64,000 nucleotides of DNA from Fenollaria timonensis (GTDB lineage Bacteria; Bacillota; Clostridia; Tissierellales; Peptoniphilaceae): contig NZ_LN898230.1 in the NCBI RefSeq assembly GCF_001457835.1, forward strand, positions 327,600 through 391,599, written 5' to 3'. The number at the start of each line of letters is the position of its first letter. Position 1 is the first letter of the stretch. Position numbers and translations under genes: made by a program. Shown here in pieces: positions 49,600 to 57,919 of this stretch. The notes under the pieces were generated by a model that worked only from the letters and a program-made list of their open reading frames with translations, was not told the origin of the DNA and did not search any database.

Positions 49600-50361
49600 A
49601 TGGAAAAAGAAAATTTCAGCCCGAAAGAGATATTGTCCATGACCTTGGCGAGTGGGGTCAATAAGACTAAGCTTAAGACTAGAACACAGTTCTTCTTAGG
49701 CGTTCTAGCGGGCATGTATATAGCGATGGGCGGAGCGGCATCGACTATTGTCAATAGTCTTGGTAAAGGCTTTAATCCGCAAATAACGAGAGTACTAGTT
49801 GGCCTGACATTCACCATCGGCATAGTGGCCGTAGTAGTTGGCGGAGCAGAGCTTTTCACAGGCAATATACTTATGTTTGGCGCGAGACTTGATAAAAAAA
49901 TTAAGCCAGGTTCACTCATAATTAATTGGGCAAAAGTTTATTTATATAATTTTATAGGTGCACTGCTATTTGCCTGTGTAGTTTATTATTCAAACATCTT
50001 ATCCGATGGCACTAAGGAGCTCTTAGTAAACATCTTTAACGCGAAGACTTCACAAGGATTTTTCGAGCTCTTTGTAAAAGGCATTGGATGTAACCTACTT
50101 GTATGCTTGTCAGTTTGGCTTGCAACTGCAAGTAAGGAGATAACAGCAAAAGTCTTTGCATCGGCATTTCCAGTAGCAATCTTTGTTATATGTGGCTTCG
50201 AGCACTGCGTTGCCAATATGTTTTACTTGCCTATAGCTATGATGATTAGCGGCACATTTGATCTGGCAGCAATGTTTCACAATTTACTTACAGTTACACT
50301 TGGCAATATCGCAGGCGGCATGATGCTAATCACTATGTATTACTACGCTTATAAAGATTAA
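49600..50361 (+). CDS. formate/nitrite transporter (FNT) family channel
   Basis: 253 residues with six membrane helices. Family features are the N-terminal FFLGVLAGMYIAMGGAAST, VVVGGAELFTGNILMF (the omega-loop region), VKGIGCNLLVCLSVWLA, and FEHCVANMFYLPIAMMI with the pore His. FNT proteins form pentamers that pass formate, nitrite or hydrosulfide. In a fermenting cell with pyruvate as hub, formate is the likely substrate. No pyruvate formate-lyase gene is in the window. Confidence 0.92.
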   Translation: MEKENFSPKEILSMTLASGVNKTKLKTRTQFFLGVLAGMYIAMGGAASTIVNSLGKGFNPQITRVLVGLTFTIGIVAVVVGGAELFTGNILMFGARLDKKIKPGSLIINWAKVYLYNFIGALLFACVVYYSNILSDGTKELLVNIFNAKTSQGFFELFVKGIGCNLLVCLSVWLATASKEITAKVFASAFPVAIFVICGFEHCVANMFYLPIAMMISGTFDLAAMFHNLLTVTLGNIAGGMMLITMYYYAYKD

Positions 50362-50378
50362 TTAAATATATAGCATTA

Positions 50379-50412
50379 GAACAAGTACTTATACGAGCAC
50401 TTGTTCTTTTTT
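50379..50412 (+). terminator. terminator of the FNT gene
   Basis: GAACAAGT (50379-50386) pairs with ACTTGTTC (50399-50406), followed by TTTTTT. Confidence 0.75.
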
Positions 50413-50420
50413 ACGCATCA

Positions 50421-50447
50421 AAAAAAGGCCAAGCTATATGCTTGACC
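50421..50447 (-). terminator. terminator of the minus-strand SLH gene
   Basis: Minus strand: GGTCAAGC pairs with GCTTGGCC (one G-T pair) around ATATA, followed by TTTTTT. Confidence 0.75.
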
Positions 50448-50468
50448 ATGTAAATAGTTTTTATTATA

Positions 50469-51071
50469 TTATTTTTTTAAGTTTAATACCTTTAATAGGC
50501 TGAGTGTCGAGCCCTTCTTTGGAGTCTTAAGTGCGTTAGTCGTCATTAAAGCCATCTCGCCACGATTAAGAAAGTCATCAGGCTTTAGATTAAGACCATC
50601 CATAAGTCCATAAGTAACTGCGTAGTCAGAGACCATGTCCCACTTTTTCGCCTCGGATGAATAATCAAGTATCCTCAAGAGTATCGCTTGATACTGCCTA
50701 ACAGTTACATAGTCACCGTAGCCAAACTTGTCCTTCGTTACACCATGTATATAGCCGTTCGAAACAGCCCAGTTGATGTAAGGCAAGTAGACTTTACTTG
50801 CATTCTTAAGATCAGTGAACTTTGTCTCGGAGCTATACTTTTTTGCTCTTTCTTCATCATTCATAAGCCTCGATAGTATAACTATGAGGTCCTCTCTCTT
50901 AAGATTCTTATCAAGCATCAAGTCGCCCGATGAGTCACCTTGTATTATATTGTATGACTTAAGCTCTTCGGCACTCTTCTTGTACTTAGTCGCTACACTC
51001 GTTGCGAGTAGCTTTGTGCTAGCAAATAAAACTAAGACAAGGCAGAGGCAGAGCATAAATTTCTTCTTCAT
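50469..51071 (-). CDS. exported S-layer homology (SLH) domain protein
   Basis: 200 residues from ATG 51071 (GGAGTGG upstream; a GTG nine bases earlier overlaps this site). Signal peptide 1-24 (LCLCLVLVLFASTKLLA). The remainder is built from SLH-like repeats: LKREDLIVILSRLMND, LPYINWAVSNGYIHGV, DYVTVRQYQAILLRILDY and FLNRGEMALMTTNALK. It has no other domain, so the protein may simply bind secondary cell-wall polymer. Divergent from the larger SLH protein at 51275. Confidence 0.75.
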   Translation of the reverse strand: MKKKFMLCLCLVLVLFASTKLLATSVATKYKKSAEELKSYNIIQGDSSGDLMLDKNLKREDLIVILSRLMNDEERAKKYSSETKFTDLKNASKVYLPYINWAVSNGYIHGVTKDKFGYGDYVTVRQYQAILLRILDYSSEAKKWDMVSDYAVTYGLMDGLNLKPDDFLNRGEMALMTTNALKTPKKGSTLSLLKVLNLKK

Positions 51072-51274
51072 GCATACCACTCCACTTATATTATACTACA
51101 TATATAAGGCTTAATATGTTAAGTTCGTGTTACAAAACGCGTTTTTTGATTGATAATTACTTAATAAAGGCAGATTTTTAACTAGATTGTAATAATTTAT
51201 TCATATTTTATATGTTATAATGAGTTCATAAGAAGTAGTAATTACTTATGATTAGTTATGAAAGGAGCAAAAAC

Positions 51275-53488
51275 ATGAAAAATAACTTAAAAAGAGTATT
51301 TAGTTTAGTACTTGCTATTATGCTATGTATTACATTTATACCTATGACTACAGCAAGTGCAAAAACTTTTAAAGACGTGCCTACATCACATTGGGCATAC
51401 ACTTACATCAACGAGATGAGTAATCAAGGATATATATCAGGTTATCCTAATGGAACATTTAAACCAAGAAAGAATATCACATTCTTAGAAGCAATGAGGT
51501 TTGCAGCTATACTTACACAATACGATGATCAAGCTTTAGTAGCTGCAAGACAAGTTTGGCAAAGCAAAGTTGTTGCACTAGGCGTTCCTAAGTGGGCACA
51601 AGACAATGTTGTTAAGTGCTTAGCAAAAGGCGTAGTTGATATGAAGACACTTGAAGCAGCTAAGAAAAACAAGATGTTCACAACAGACAAAGCAGTAAGC
51701 AGAGTTAATCTAGCAGAATACTTTGCAAAGGCTATGGGAGTTAAATCAACTGATCCAGTTATTGCACTTCCATTTAAGGACGTTAAAGATATTCCTGAAC
51801 ACTTAAGAGCTCATGTAGCTGGCCTTATAGATGCAGGAGTTATATCTCCACAAGGCGCTGGAAAAGGATATTTCTATCCAAGACAAGCAGTTAAGAGAGA
51901 ACAAGTTGCTAGGATGGTTTACGCAGCACTTCAATATCAAGCAAAAAATACAAACCCAGTAAACCCAGTAAATCCTGTGAACCCAGTTAACCCAGTTAAC
52001 CCAGTAAATCCAACGCCAACAGTAGTTACAGGTACAATCAAGGAAATATCTGTAACAGGCATCACAGCTATAATGCTAGTAAACGACAACACTGTTAATG
52101 GCAAGGTATTCTCTGTAGATGCATCAACAGTTATTACAGTTGACGGTAGCATTGGCAATATCTCAAGCTTATTAGTTGGACAAGACGTTACAGTTACAGC
52201 AAATTCAGCATTAGGAGTAATGCAAGCTAAGTCAATCAACGCTAAGGGAGTAGAATTCAGCCTTGAAGGTGAAGTAACAAACGTTGACAACTCAAATAAA
52301 GAAATAAAGATTTCTTATACAGACAATAATAAGAACAAAGTTTCAAGAGTATTTAAAGTAGATTCAAGTTCATCAATCACTATGAACAACAGAACTAGAG
52401 ATTTAGTAGATATTAAGAATGGCGCTCAAGTTAAGGCAACTATCCGCAACAATATTGTTAAAACACTTGAAGTAACTTCATCATCAGATGATTATAAGGG
52501 TTATATAAAGAAATTAACTTATAGAGACATCACTATAGTTTCATTAAATGGTAGAGAAAACACTTATAGAATACCAAGCAGAGATACTGACTATGAAATT
52601 TATGACAGTAGATATAATTCTGGAAGATATTCTAGAGATCGCAAATTAACTTTCACTGAATTAAGTAATTTAGGTTCAGTATATGTTGAAATCGAAACAG
52701 ACGCTAGATATGATAGTGAAGTTTCTTACATCGAAGTACGTGATGGTTTTGATAATGAATACATTGTATATAGAAATAACGATAGAGGAAGAAGCCGTGA
52801 CCAATGGCAAATAGAATTATATCCAAAGGATTCAACAAATAGCTATAGAGACAGGGAAACTTACTACTACGATTATGATTTAAGAGCAGATAACTTTGAT
52901 TCAAGAAATGGCGTAAGAGTAAGAGATATAGGTGAAGGATCAAGAGTAGTTATTCTTGAAAAGGATAAAGACGTTATTAAGAAGATCATGGTTATTGATT
53001 CAAGATATAACAATGGATATAGTTATAATGATAACTATATTTATGGTAAAGTAACAAGAAAAGGAGGTACTTATTTAGAAGTATCAGATAATTACTCTAG
53101 TAAAGAATATATTATTGATTCTAGTATTTCACTGGCAGGCATAACAGAAGGCTACTCTTACTATTTCAAAGTTAGTGATAAAAATGGTAGACCAAAACTT
53201 ATAAATTGGTATGATAAAGAACCAAGCGACTTTAGAAATAATAGTAGATATGGATATGACAAAAGTATAACTATCAAATATATTTGGTCAAAAAATAGTA
53301 GCAATTCAATTGATTTAACAGATAGTAATGGTAACGACTATTATATTGATAGAAAAACTGATGTATCTGGATATTATAGGGATTTCTACGAATTGAGAGA
53401 TGCAGACAGCAGATATGTTGAAGGTTTAAAAGCTGATATAACATCAAGCAGTGGCGGATATATTAGCAGAATATATATTTACAAATAA
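51275..53488 (+). CDS. large SLH-domain surface protein
   Basis: 737 residues from ATG 51275 (AAAGGAGC upstream). Signal peptide 1-29. Three SLH domains (about 30-75, 100-150, 160-222) have FKDVPTSHWAYTYINEM, ISGYPNGTFKPRKNITFLEA and KREQVARMVYAAL. An Asn-Pro-Val linker of about 20 residues (227-246) follows. The last 480 residues are beta-type with no known family and become rich in Tyr, Ser, Arg and Asp from about residue 450. The SLH part anchors it to the cell wall; the C-terminal part faces outward. Probably an abundant S-layer or adhesion protein. Monocistronic. Confidence 0.85.
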   Translation: MKNNLKRVFSLVLAIMLCITFIPMTTASAKTFKDVPTSHWAYTYINEMSNQGYISGYPNGTFKPRKNITFLEAMRFAAILTQYDDQALVAARQVWQSKVVALGVPKWAQDNVVKCLAKGVVDMKTLEAAKKNKMFTTDKAVSRVNLAEYFAKAMGVKSTDPVIALPFKDVKDIPEHLRAHVAGLIDAGVISPQGAGKGYFYPRQAVKREQVARMVYAALQYQAKNTNPVNPVNPVNPVNPVNPVNPTPTVVTGTIKEISVTGITAIMLVNDNTVNGKVFSVDASTVITVDGSIGNISSLLVGQDVTVTANSALGVMQAKSINAKGVEFSLEGEVTNVDNSNKEIKISYTDNNKNKVSRVFKVDSSSSITMNNRTRDLVDIKNGAQVKATIRNNIVKTLEVTSSSDDYKGYIKKLTYRDITIVSLNGRENTYRIPSRDTDYEIYDSRYNSGRYSRDRKLTFTELSNLGSVYVEIETDARYDSEVSYIEVRDGFDNEYIVYRNNDRGRSRDQWQIELYPKDSTNSYRDRETYYYDYDLRADNFDSRNGVRVRDIGEGSRVVILEKDKDVIKKIMVIDSRYNNGYSYNDNYIYGKVTRKGGTYLEVSDNYSSKEYIIDSSISLAGITEGYSYYFKVSDKNGRPKLINWYDKEPSDFRNNSRYGYDKSITIKYIWSKNSSNSIDLTDSNGNDYYIDRKTDVSGYYRDFYELRDADSRYVEGLKADITSSSGGYISRIYIYK
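51953..52012 (+). repeat. short coding tandem repeat (Asn-Pro-Val linker)
   Basis: About six copies of a 9-bp unit like AACCCAGTA, with third-base variation, encode the Pro-rich linker. Slipped-strand changes in linker length are likely over time. Confidence 0.8.
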
Positions 53489-53509
53489 ATCAATTAAATA
53501 AACCATAGA

Positions 53510-53543
53510 AAAAATCTTAGGGCGTTTGTCCTAAGATTTTTTT
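53510..53543 (+). terminator. terminator of the large SLH gene
   Basis: AAAATCTTAGG pairs with CCTAAGATTTT around a loop of about 7 nt, followed by TTT. Confidence 0.85.
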
Positions 53544-53571
53544 GCGTTAGCATTTTAAAACATATTTTATG

Positions 53572-53655
53572 GTGGCAAATCCATTTACATAAGAGTATCA
53601 AATCAATTTACATAGTAGTGGCAAATCCATTCTCAAAAATCTTAAGCCATTCGCA
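53572..53655. repeat. degenerate intergenic repeats, GTGGCAAATCCATT type
   Basis: GTGGCAAATCCATTTACATA (53572) is followed by GTATCAAATCAATTTACATA (53594), GTGGCAAATCCATTCTCA (53618) and a weaker AAGCCATTCGCAAA (53643), spaced 22-25 nt apart. The core is shared with the 36-nt repeats at 61604-61814. Confidence 0.55.
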
Positions 53656-53664
53656 AAAAAATAA

Positions 53665-53693
53665 TTGTAATAATTTTACTCATGTGTTATAAT
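53665..53693 (+). promoter_or_regulatory. promoter of the DUF1846 gene
   Basis: TTGTAA (53665-53670), 17 nt, TATAAT (53688-53693), 18 nt before the ATG at 53711. Ribosome site GAGGTG. Confidence 0.75.
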
Positions 53694-53710
53694 CAAAACG
53701 AGGTGAAAAG

Positions 53711-55189
53711 ATGAAACTAGGTTTTTCGAATGAACTATATATAAAGGAACAAAGTGACTATATTTTAAAAAGGGTCGGAAAGTTTGAGAAGCTTTATATG
53801 GAGTTTGGCGGCAAGCTCATAGGCGACAAGCACGCGCAAAGAGTTTTGCCTGGCTACGACGAAGACGTCAAGACTGTTTTACTTGAGAAGTTAAAGGACA
53901 GGATGGAGGTCATCATTACTATACACGCTCAAGACATCATATCAAACAAGCTAAACAACAACACTGGGCTAACATACGAGAGAGAAGCAATCAGACTTAT
54001 CGAGAGACTTAAGGCAAAGGGCATTAAGATCAACAGCGTTGTTATCAACCGTTACAAAAAGGATGAAAATGTTGACAAATTTAAGGAATATATGGAAGCA
54101 AGAGGCATGAGGGTTTATCTTCATGACAAGACTGAGGGCTTCCCAAATGATGTTGACAAGATACTTTCTGAAGATGGTTTTGGCAAGCATCCATATATTG
54201 AGACAACTATGCCAATTATCGTGGTGACTGGTCCAGGACCTGGTAGCGGCAAGATGACTACATGTCTTTCTCAGCTATATCATGAGTACAAACGCGGTGT
54301 CAAGGCGGGCTATGCGAAGTTTGAGACTTTCCCTGTTTGGAACCTTCCATTAAAGCATGAGCTAAATCTTGCTTATGAGGCGGCAACTGCTGACCTTAGC
54401 GACGTTAATCAAATCGACCCATATCATTTGCAAGCTTATGGCGAGATCTCTGTAAATTACAACAGAGACGTACAAGCATTTCCTATATTAAAGAAGATAC
54501 TTGATAGAATCATGGGCGAGGAGTTCTACAAATCACCAACTGACATGGGCGTAAACAGAATTAAGTCGGGTATCATAGATGAAGAAGTAGTTAAAGAAGC
54601 ATCGAGACAAGAAATTATCAGAAGATACTTAAAGGCACTACTTACTTACAAGATGACTAATCAAAAGAAGGACGAAGCTCAAAGAATCAAAACGCTTATG
54701 GAAGAGCTTAACCTTACTGTTGAGGATAGAAAATCTTTAGTCGCTGCAAGAAATAAAAAGGCTGAACTAATCAAGATGGGTATCACTAACTCAAATGTCA
54801 CTGCTATCGAATATGAAGACAGTATCATAACTGGTAGAGATGGCGAGCTTATGGACTCAGCCGCAGCTGCTGTACTTAATCTGCTTAAGTATATATCGAA
54901 TATACCAGATGATTTGCACTTGATAGACAAGGCTATACTTGAACCAATAAAGGAAGTCAAAGGCATAATCGAAAAGAAAGAAAGTCCTTTATTAAATGTC
55001 GAAGAGGTTTTAATTTGCTTAGCGACATCAAAGATGTTTAATCCGAGCGCCAAGCTATGTATAGACAATCTATCTAAGATAAGAAACTTAAGAGCACACT
55101 CGACAGCTATGCTTAATCTAACAGACATAGAACTATTTAGAAAGTTAAATATAGACCTAACAAGCGATTACGTCGATACAAAATTTTAG
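53711..55189 (+). CDS. DUF1846 domain protein
   Basis: 492 residues of a conserved Firmicute/Actinobacterial family without a proven function. Visible are the N-terminal LGFSNELYIKEQSDYILKRV, FGGKLIGDKHAQRVLPGYD, the P-loop-like TGPGPGSGKMTTCLSQLYHE (about 173-193), and FETFPVWNLPLKHELNLAYE. The glycine-rich GPGPGSGK stretch suggests nucleotide binding, which is inference. Monocistronic; its terminator at 55203 has been split by an IS1182 element. Confidence 0.88.
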   Translation: MKLGFSNELYIKEQSDYILKRVGKFEKLYMEFGGKLIGDKHAQRVLPGYDEDVKTVLLEKLKDRMEVIITIHAQDIISNKLNNNTGLTYEREAIRLIERLKAKGIKINSVVINRYKKDENVDKFKEYMEARGMRVYLHDKTEGFPNDVDKILSEDGFGKHPYIETTMPIIVVTGPGPGSGKMTTCLSQLYHEYKRGVKAGYAKFETFPVWNLPLKHELNLAYEAATADLSDVNQIDPYHLQAYGEISVNYNRDVQAFPILKKILDRIMGEEFYKSPTDMGVNRIKSGIIDEEVVKEASRQEIIRRYLKALLTYKMTNQKKDEAQRIKTLMEELNLTVEDRKSLVAARNKKAELIKMGITNSNVTAIEYEDSIITGRDGELMDSAAAAVLNLLKYISNIPDDLHLIDKAILEPIKEVKGIIEKKESPLLNVEEVLICLATSKMFNPSAKLCIDNLSKIRNLRAHSTAMLNLTDIELFRKLNIDLTSDYVDTKF

Positions 55190-55202
55190 CTAATACAAAA
55201 AA

Positions 55203-55226
55203 ACTCCTGATCAAATGATCAGGAGT
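55203..55226 (+). terminator. left copy of duplicated terminator palindrome (IS target duplication)
   Basis: ACTCCTGATCA, AA, TGATCAGGAGT: a 24-bp terminator hairpin with perfect 11-bp arms, preceded by an A tract. It is repeated exactly at 56808-56831. The T tract of the original terminator now follows only the right copy. Confidence 0.88.
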
Positions 55227-56695
55227 CAGAGTGAAGACAAACCCAGGAATTTTTTCCTGGGTTTGCTTATTTTTATTAAATTTAGTAAAAAATCAAATTT
55301 TTTATGTATTTTTGCAAATAAACGAGTAAATACCTCCTTATTTGGATCCATCCTATACATCATTAGTGCTAGTTTTTTCATATTTAAGCATGCAAAAGTA
55401 AGCGCAGCTTTCATATCCATCTTAGCTTTGCCCTTCATGTTTGTATATCTAAAACTATGATACTCTTTTGCGCTTCCAAATTGTCTTTCTATTGTTTCTT
55501 TTCTTCTTGCGTATTCTTTCTTGCCTTGATTTGTATATCTATATTCTTCTGTTATGTCAAGGTAGTCTTGCCATATATGTCTTGTTATTACTTTTTGTTT
55601 GTTTTTACTATGTGTGCATCTATCTATGTTAGGACAGTTCTTGCAGTCGTTTATATCACTTTTATACTGTCTGTATCCTTCTCTATCTGTAGTTTTGTAA
55701 TTTAAAAGTTTTCCTTGTGGACATATGTAGCAGTCATAATATTCGTCGTATATGTAGTCTCTTTTGTAGTATGGATTTTCTATTTGTAAGTTTCTCTTTT
55801 GTCTTGTATATGGAAATACTGGGAGTATTTTATCGTCTATTAATGTTTTTGCTATGGCTGGTATTTTGTAACCTGCATCCATAACTATCTTTTGGGGTTT
55901 CATCTTTTTTAGTTTTTCTTCATAGAATGGTAAAAATGTTGTGCTGTCATGTAAATTTCCTGGAAATGATTTGTATGCTAGTATCCAGCCGTTTTTATCG
56001 CATGATGTTTCTACGCAATAGGCGAATACTTCTTTATGTTCTCCTTTGTGAAAGAGGCCGCTTTCTGGATCTGTTGTTGACTGAACTATCGTTTGCCTCT
56101 CTTTATCTTCTTTCTCTTTTAAGGGCTTTTTTCCGTTTTCTTCTCTTTCTTGTGCTATTTCTTTGTCTAGCTGTGCTTGATATCTTCTTGCTTTTTTCTC
56201 TATTGTTACTTTTTTGTTTTTATGTCTGTTTGCATGTGCTTTAACATGTGTTGAGTCTACGAATTGAATCTTCTCATCCACAAAACCTTGTTCTAGTGCT
56301 TGGTTTAATATGTTTTGGAAGATGTTTTCAAATATGTCTGTATCTTTGAATCTTCTTCTATAGTTTTGGCTGAATGTTGTAAAGTGTGGAATCTTGTCGT
56401 AGAAGTCATATCCTAAAAACCATCTGTATGCAATGTTTACTTCTATCTCTTTTATTGTTTGCCTTATGCTTCTTATGTTGAATAGGTATTGTATGAATAT
56501 TATCTTCATTAGCACTACTGGATCTATGCTTGGTCTTCCGTTATCTAATGAGTATTTATCTTCTACTAAATCATAGATAAAGTCAAAGTCTATATACTTA
56601 TTGATCTTTCTTAGTATGTGTTCTTGTGGAACTAATTCTTCAACTGAAATTATTTGTGCTTGATCTGTTTTTGATTTACTATTTTTATGTAACAT
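55226..56695 (-). CDS. IS1182-family DDE transposase, copy 2
   Basis: 489 residues, identical in protein sequence to the transposase of copy 1 on the other strand, so one of the two moved recently. The stop TGA is again completed by the first base of the flanking target duplication (its complement is the T at 55226). The ATG at 56695 has AAGGTG upstream. The catalytic residues are intact. Confidence 0.93.
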   Translation of the reverse strand: MLHKNSKSKTDQAQIISVEELVPQEHILRKINKYIDFDFIYDLVEDKYSLDNGRPSIDPVVLMKIIFIQYLFNIRSIRQTIKEIEVNIAYRWFLGYDFYDKIPHFTTFSQNYRRRFKDTDIFENIFQNILNQALEQGFVDEKIQFVDSTHVKAHANRHKNKKVTIEKKARRYQAQLDKEIAQEREENGKKPLKEKEDKERQTIVQSTTDPESGLFHKGEHKEVFAYCVETSCDKNGWILAYKSFPGNLHDSTTFLPFYEEKLKKMKPQKIVMDAGYKIPAIAKTLIDDKILPVFPYTRQKRNLQIENPYYKRDYIYDEYYDCYICPQGKLLNYKTTDREGYRQYKSDINDCKNCPNIDRCTHSKNKQKVITRHIWQDYLDITEEYRYTNQGKKEYARRKETIERQFGSAKEYHSFRYTNMKGKAKMDMKAALTFACLNMKKLALMMYRMDPNKEVFTRLFAKIHKKFDFLLNLIKISKPRKKFLGLSSL

Positions 56696-56807
56696 TTTAT
56701 CACCTTCTATGTATTATATATACCCAATAGATGTGTATTTTAAGAGGTTTTCAAGTAAAAAAGTAGGCGTATTTTTATAAAAATACGCCTACTTTGTCAA
56801 CAGTCTG
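55227..56807 (-). mobile_element. IS1182-family insertion sequence, copy 2
   Basis: 1,581 bp, the same length and ends as copy 1 but in opposite orientation, inserted in the terminator of the DUF1846 gene. Flanking direct repeats are 24 bp (55203-55226 and 56808-56831). The two copies lie 20 kb apart in inverted orientation and could recombine to invert the DNA between them. Confidence 0.93.
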
Positions 56808-56831
56808 ACTCCTGATCAAATGATCAGGAGT
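56808..56831 (+). terminator. right copy of the duplicated terminator palindrome, with T tract
   Basis: Exact 24-bp repeat of 55203-55226, followed by TTTTCTTTG. Represents the original 3' end of the DUF1846 terminator. Confidence 0.85.
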
Positions 56832-56843
56832 TTTTCTTTGCAT

Positions 56844-56874
56844 AAAAATGGTCAAGCTCTTAATGAGTTTGACC
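56844..56874 (-). terminator. terminator of the DegV gene
   Basis: Minus strand: GGTCAAACTC pairs with GAGCTTGACC (one G-T pair), followed by ATTTTT. Confidence 0.75.
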
Positions 56875-56884
56875 AAATATAAAT

Positions 56885-57757
56885 TTATCTTGTTTCGTCT
56901 AAGTAAGCGATGGCAACAGCACCAGGTCCCAAGTGGGCACCTATAGCTGGGCCTATCTCTCTAATGATGACATCCTTAGTATCGACTTCAGCTGATATCA
57001 TTTCAAAAAGCTTTTGAGCGCCTTCAATATTGTCAGTGTGACCAACTATTGCGTGCTTCAATACATCAGGATTCTTCTTAGCATCTTCTATGAAAGTATT
57101 GCTTAGCTTTTTATATATCTTTGCCTCGCCGCGCACCTTATCCTTAAGAGCTAAAGCACCATCGTCGTCATCACCAAGCAGCGGCTTGATGTTTAAGACT
57201 TGGCCAACATTCTTCACGGTCTTAGAAATTCTTCCACCCATGAATAAGTAGTTTAAGTCATCAACAGTGAAGAGATGAACTACCTTGCCACTAATCTCAT
57301 TAGCTCTTTTTTCAAGCTCGTCAAGTGAGTAGCCCTTGTTTTTCTTTTCAATTATATCTCTAACTATGATTTGCTCACCTATAGTCATGGACTTTGAGTT
57401 GATTGAGACCATGCGTCTTTGGGGATACTTTTCTTCAAGCATCTTAATCGCCATGCGCGATGTATCCCAAGCCGTAGTAAGTCCATAGGAAAGGCAGATG
57501 TAGATAAAGTCTTCGTCTTCTTTACAAACTTTTTCAAAACCTTCTAGGTACTGGTTAAGATTGATCTGACTAGTCTTAAAAATCTTACCCTTTCTCATAG
57601 CTTTATATATATCAGAGCGCTTTATATCAAGTCCGTCACGTAGGATAGTCTCCACATCATCTGTGTCAAAAACACTGACGTACAATGCTTCGAGATCAAA
57701 TTCTTTTATTTCTTCTTGCGTGAAATCACTCGCACTATCAATTATAATTCTTGTCAT
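56885..57757 (-). CDS. DegV family fatty-acid-binding protein
   Basis: 290 residues. DegV proteins (FakB type in staphylococci) bind a fatty acid for phosphorylation by a FakA kinase. Family marks are the N-terminal IIIDSASDFTQEEI, the loop KTSQINLNQYLEGFEK, YICLSYGLTTAWDTSRMA, the core VHLFTVDDLNYLFMGGRISK, and C-terminal IGPAIGAHLGPGAVAIAY. No fakA gene is adjacent. Monocistronic, with its own terminator and a start at 57757 preceded by GAGAGGTAAAAA. Confidence 0.92.
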   Translation of the reverse strand: MTRIIIDSASDFTQEEIKEFDLEALYVSVFDTDDVETILRDGLDIKRSDIYKAMRKGKIFKTSQINLNQYLEGFEKVCKEDEDFIYICLSYGLTTAWDTSRMAIKMLEEKYPQRRMVSINSKSMTIGEQIIVRDIIEKKNKGYSLDELEKRANEISGKVVHLFTVDDLNYLFMGGRISKTVKNVGQVLNIKPLLGDDDDGALALKDKVRGEAKIYKKLSNTFIEDAKKNPDVLKHAIVGHTDNIEGAQKLFEMISAEVDTKDVIIREIGPAIGAHLGPGAVAIAYLDETR

Positions 57758-57919
57758 TTTTTACCTCTCTCATACGATTAATTATAACATATAAATTTAT
57801 TAAAGACAAGATAAATGTTATGCACATTTAAAGCAATTTGTACAAATAATATATTTTCAAGTCCATATATTAAAAAATCACCTTATGTGGTATAATACAT
57901 ATATAAGGGAGGTTTTATA

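Noticed and set aside
51953-52012. Independent DNA repeat element at the 9-bp AACCCAGTA repeats
   Set aside because: The repeats are in frame and encode the Asn-Pro-Val linker of the SLH protein, so they are coding repeats.
55457-56244. Plus-strand open frames inside IS copy 2 (mirrored at 34117-35098 in copy 1)
   Set aside because: They are antisense shadows of the transposase, with Cys/Phe/Leu-rich translations and no ribosome sites.
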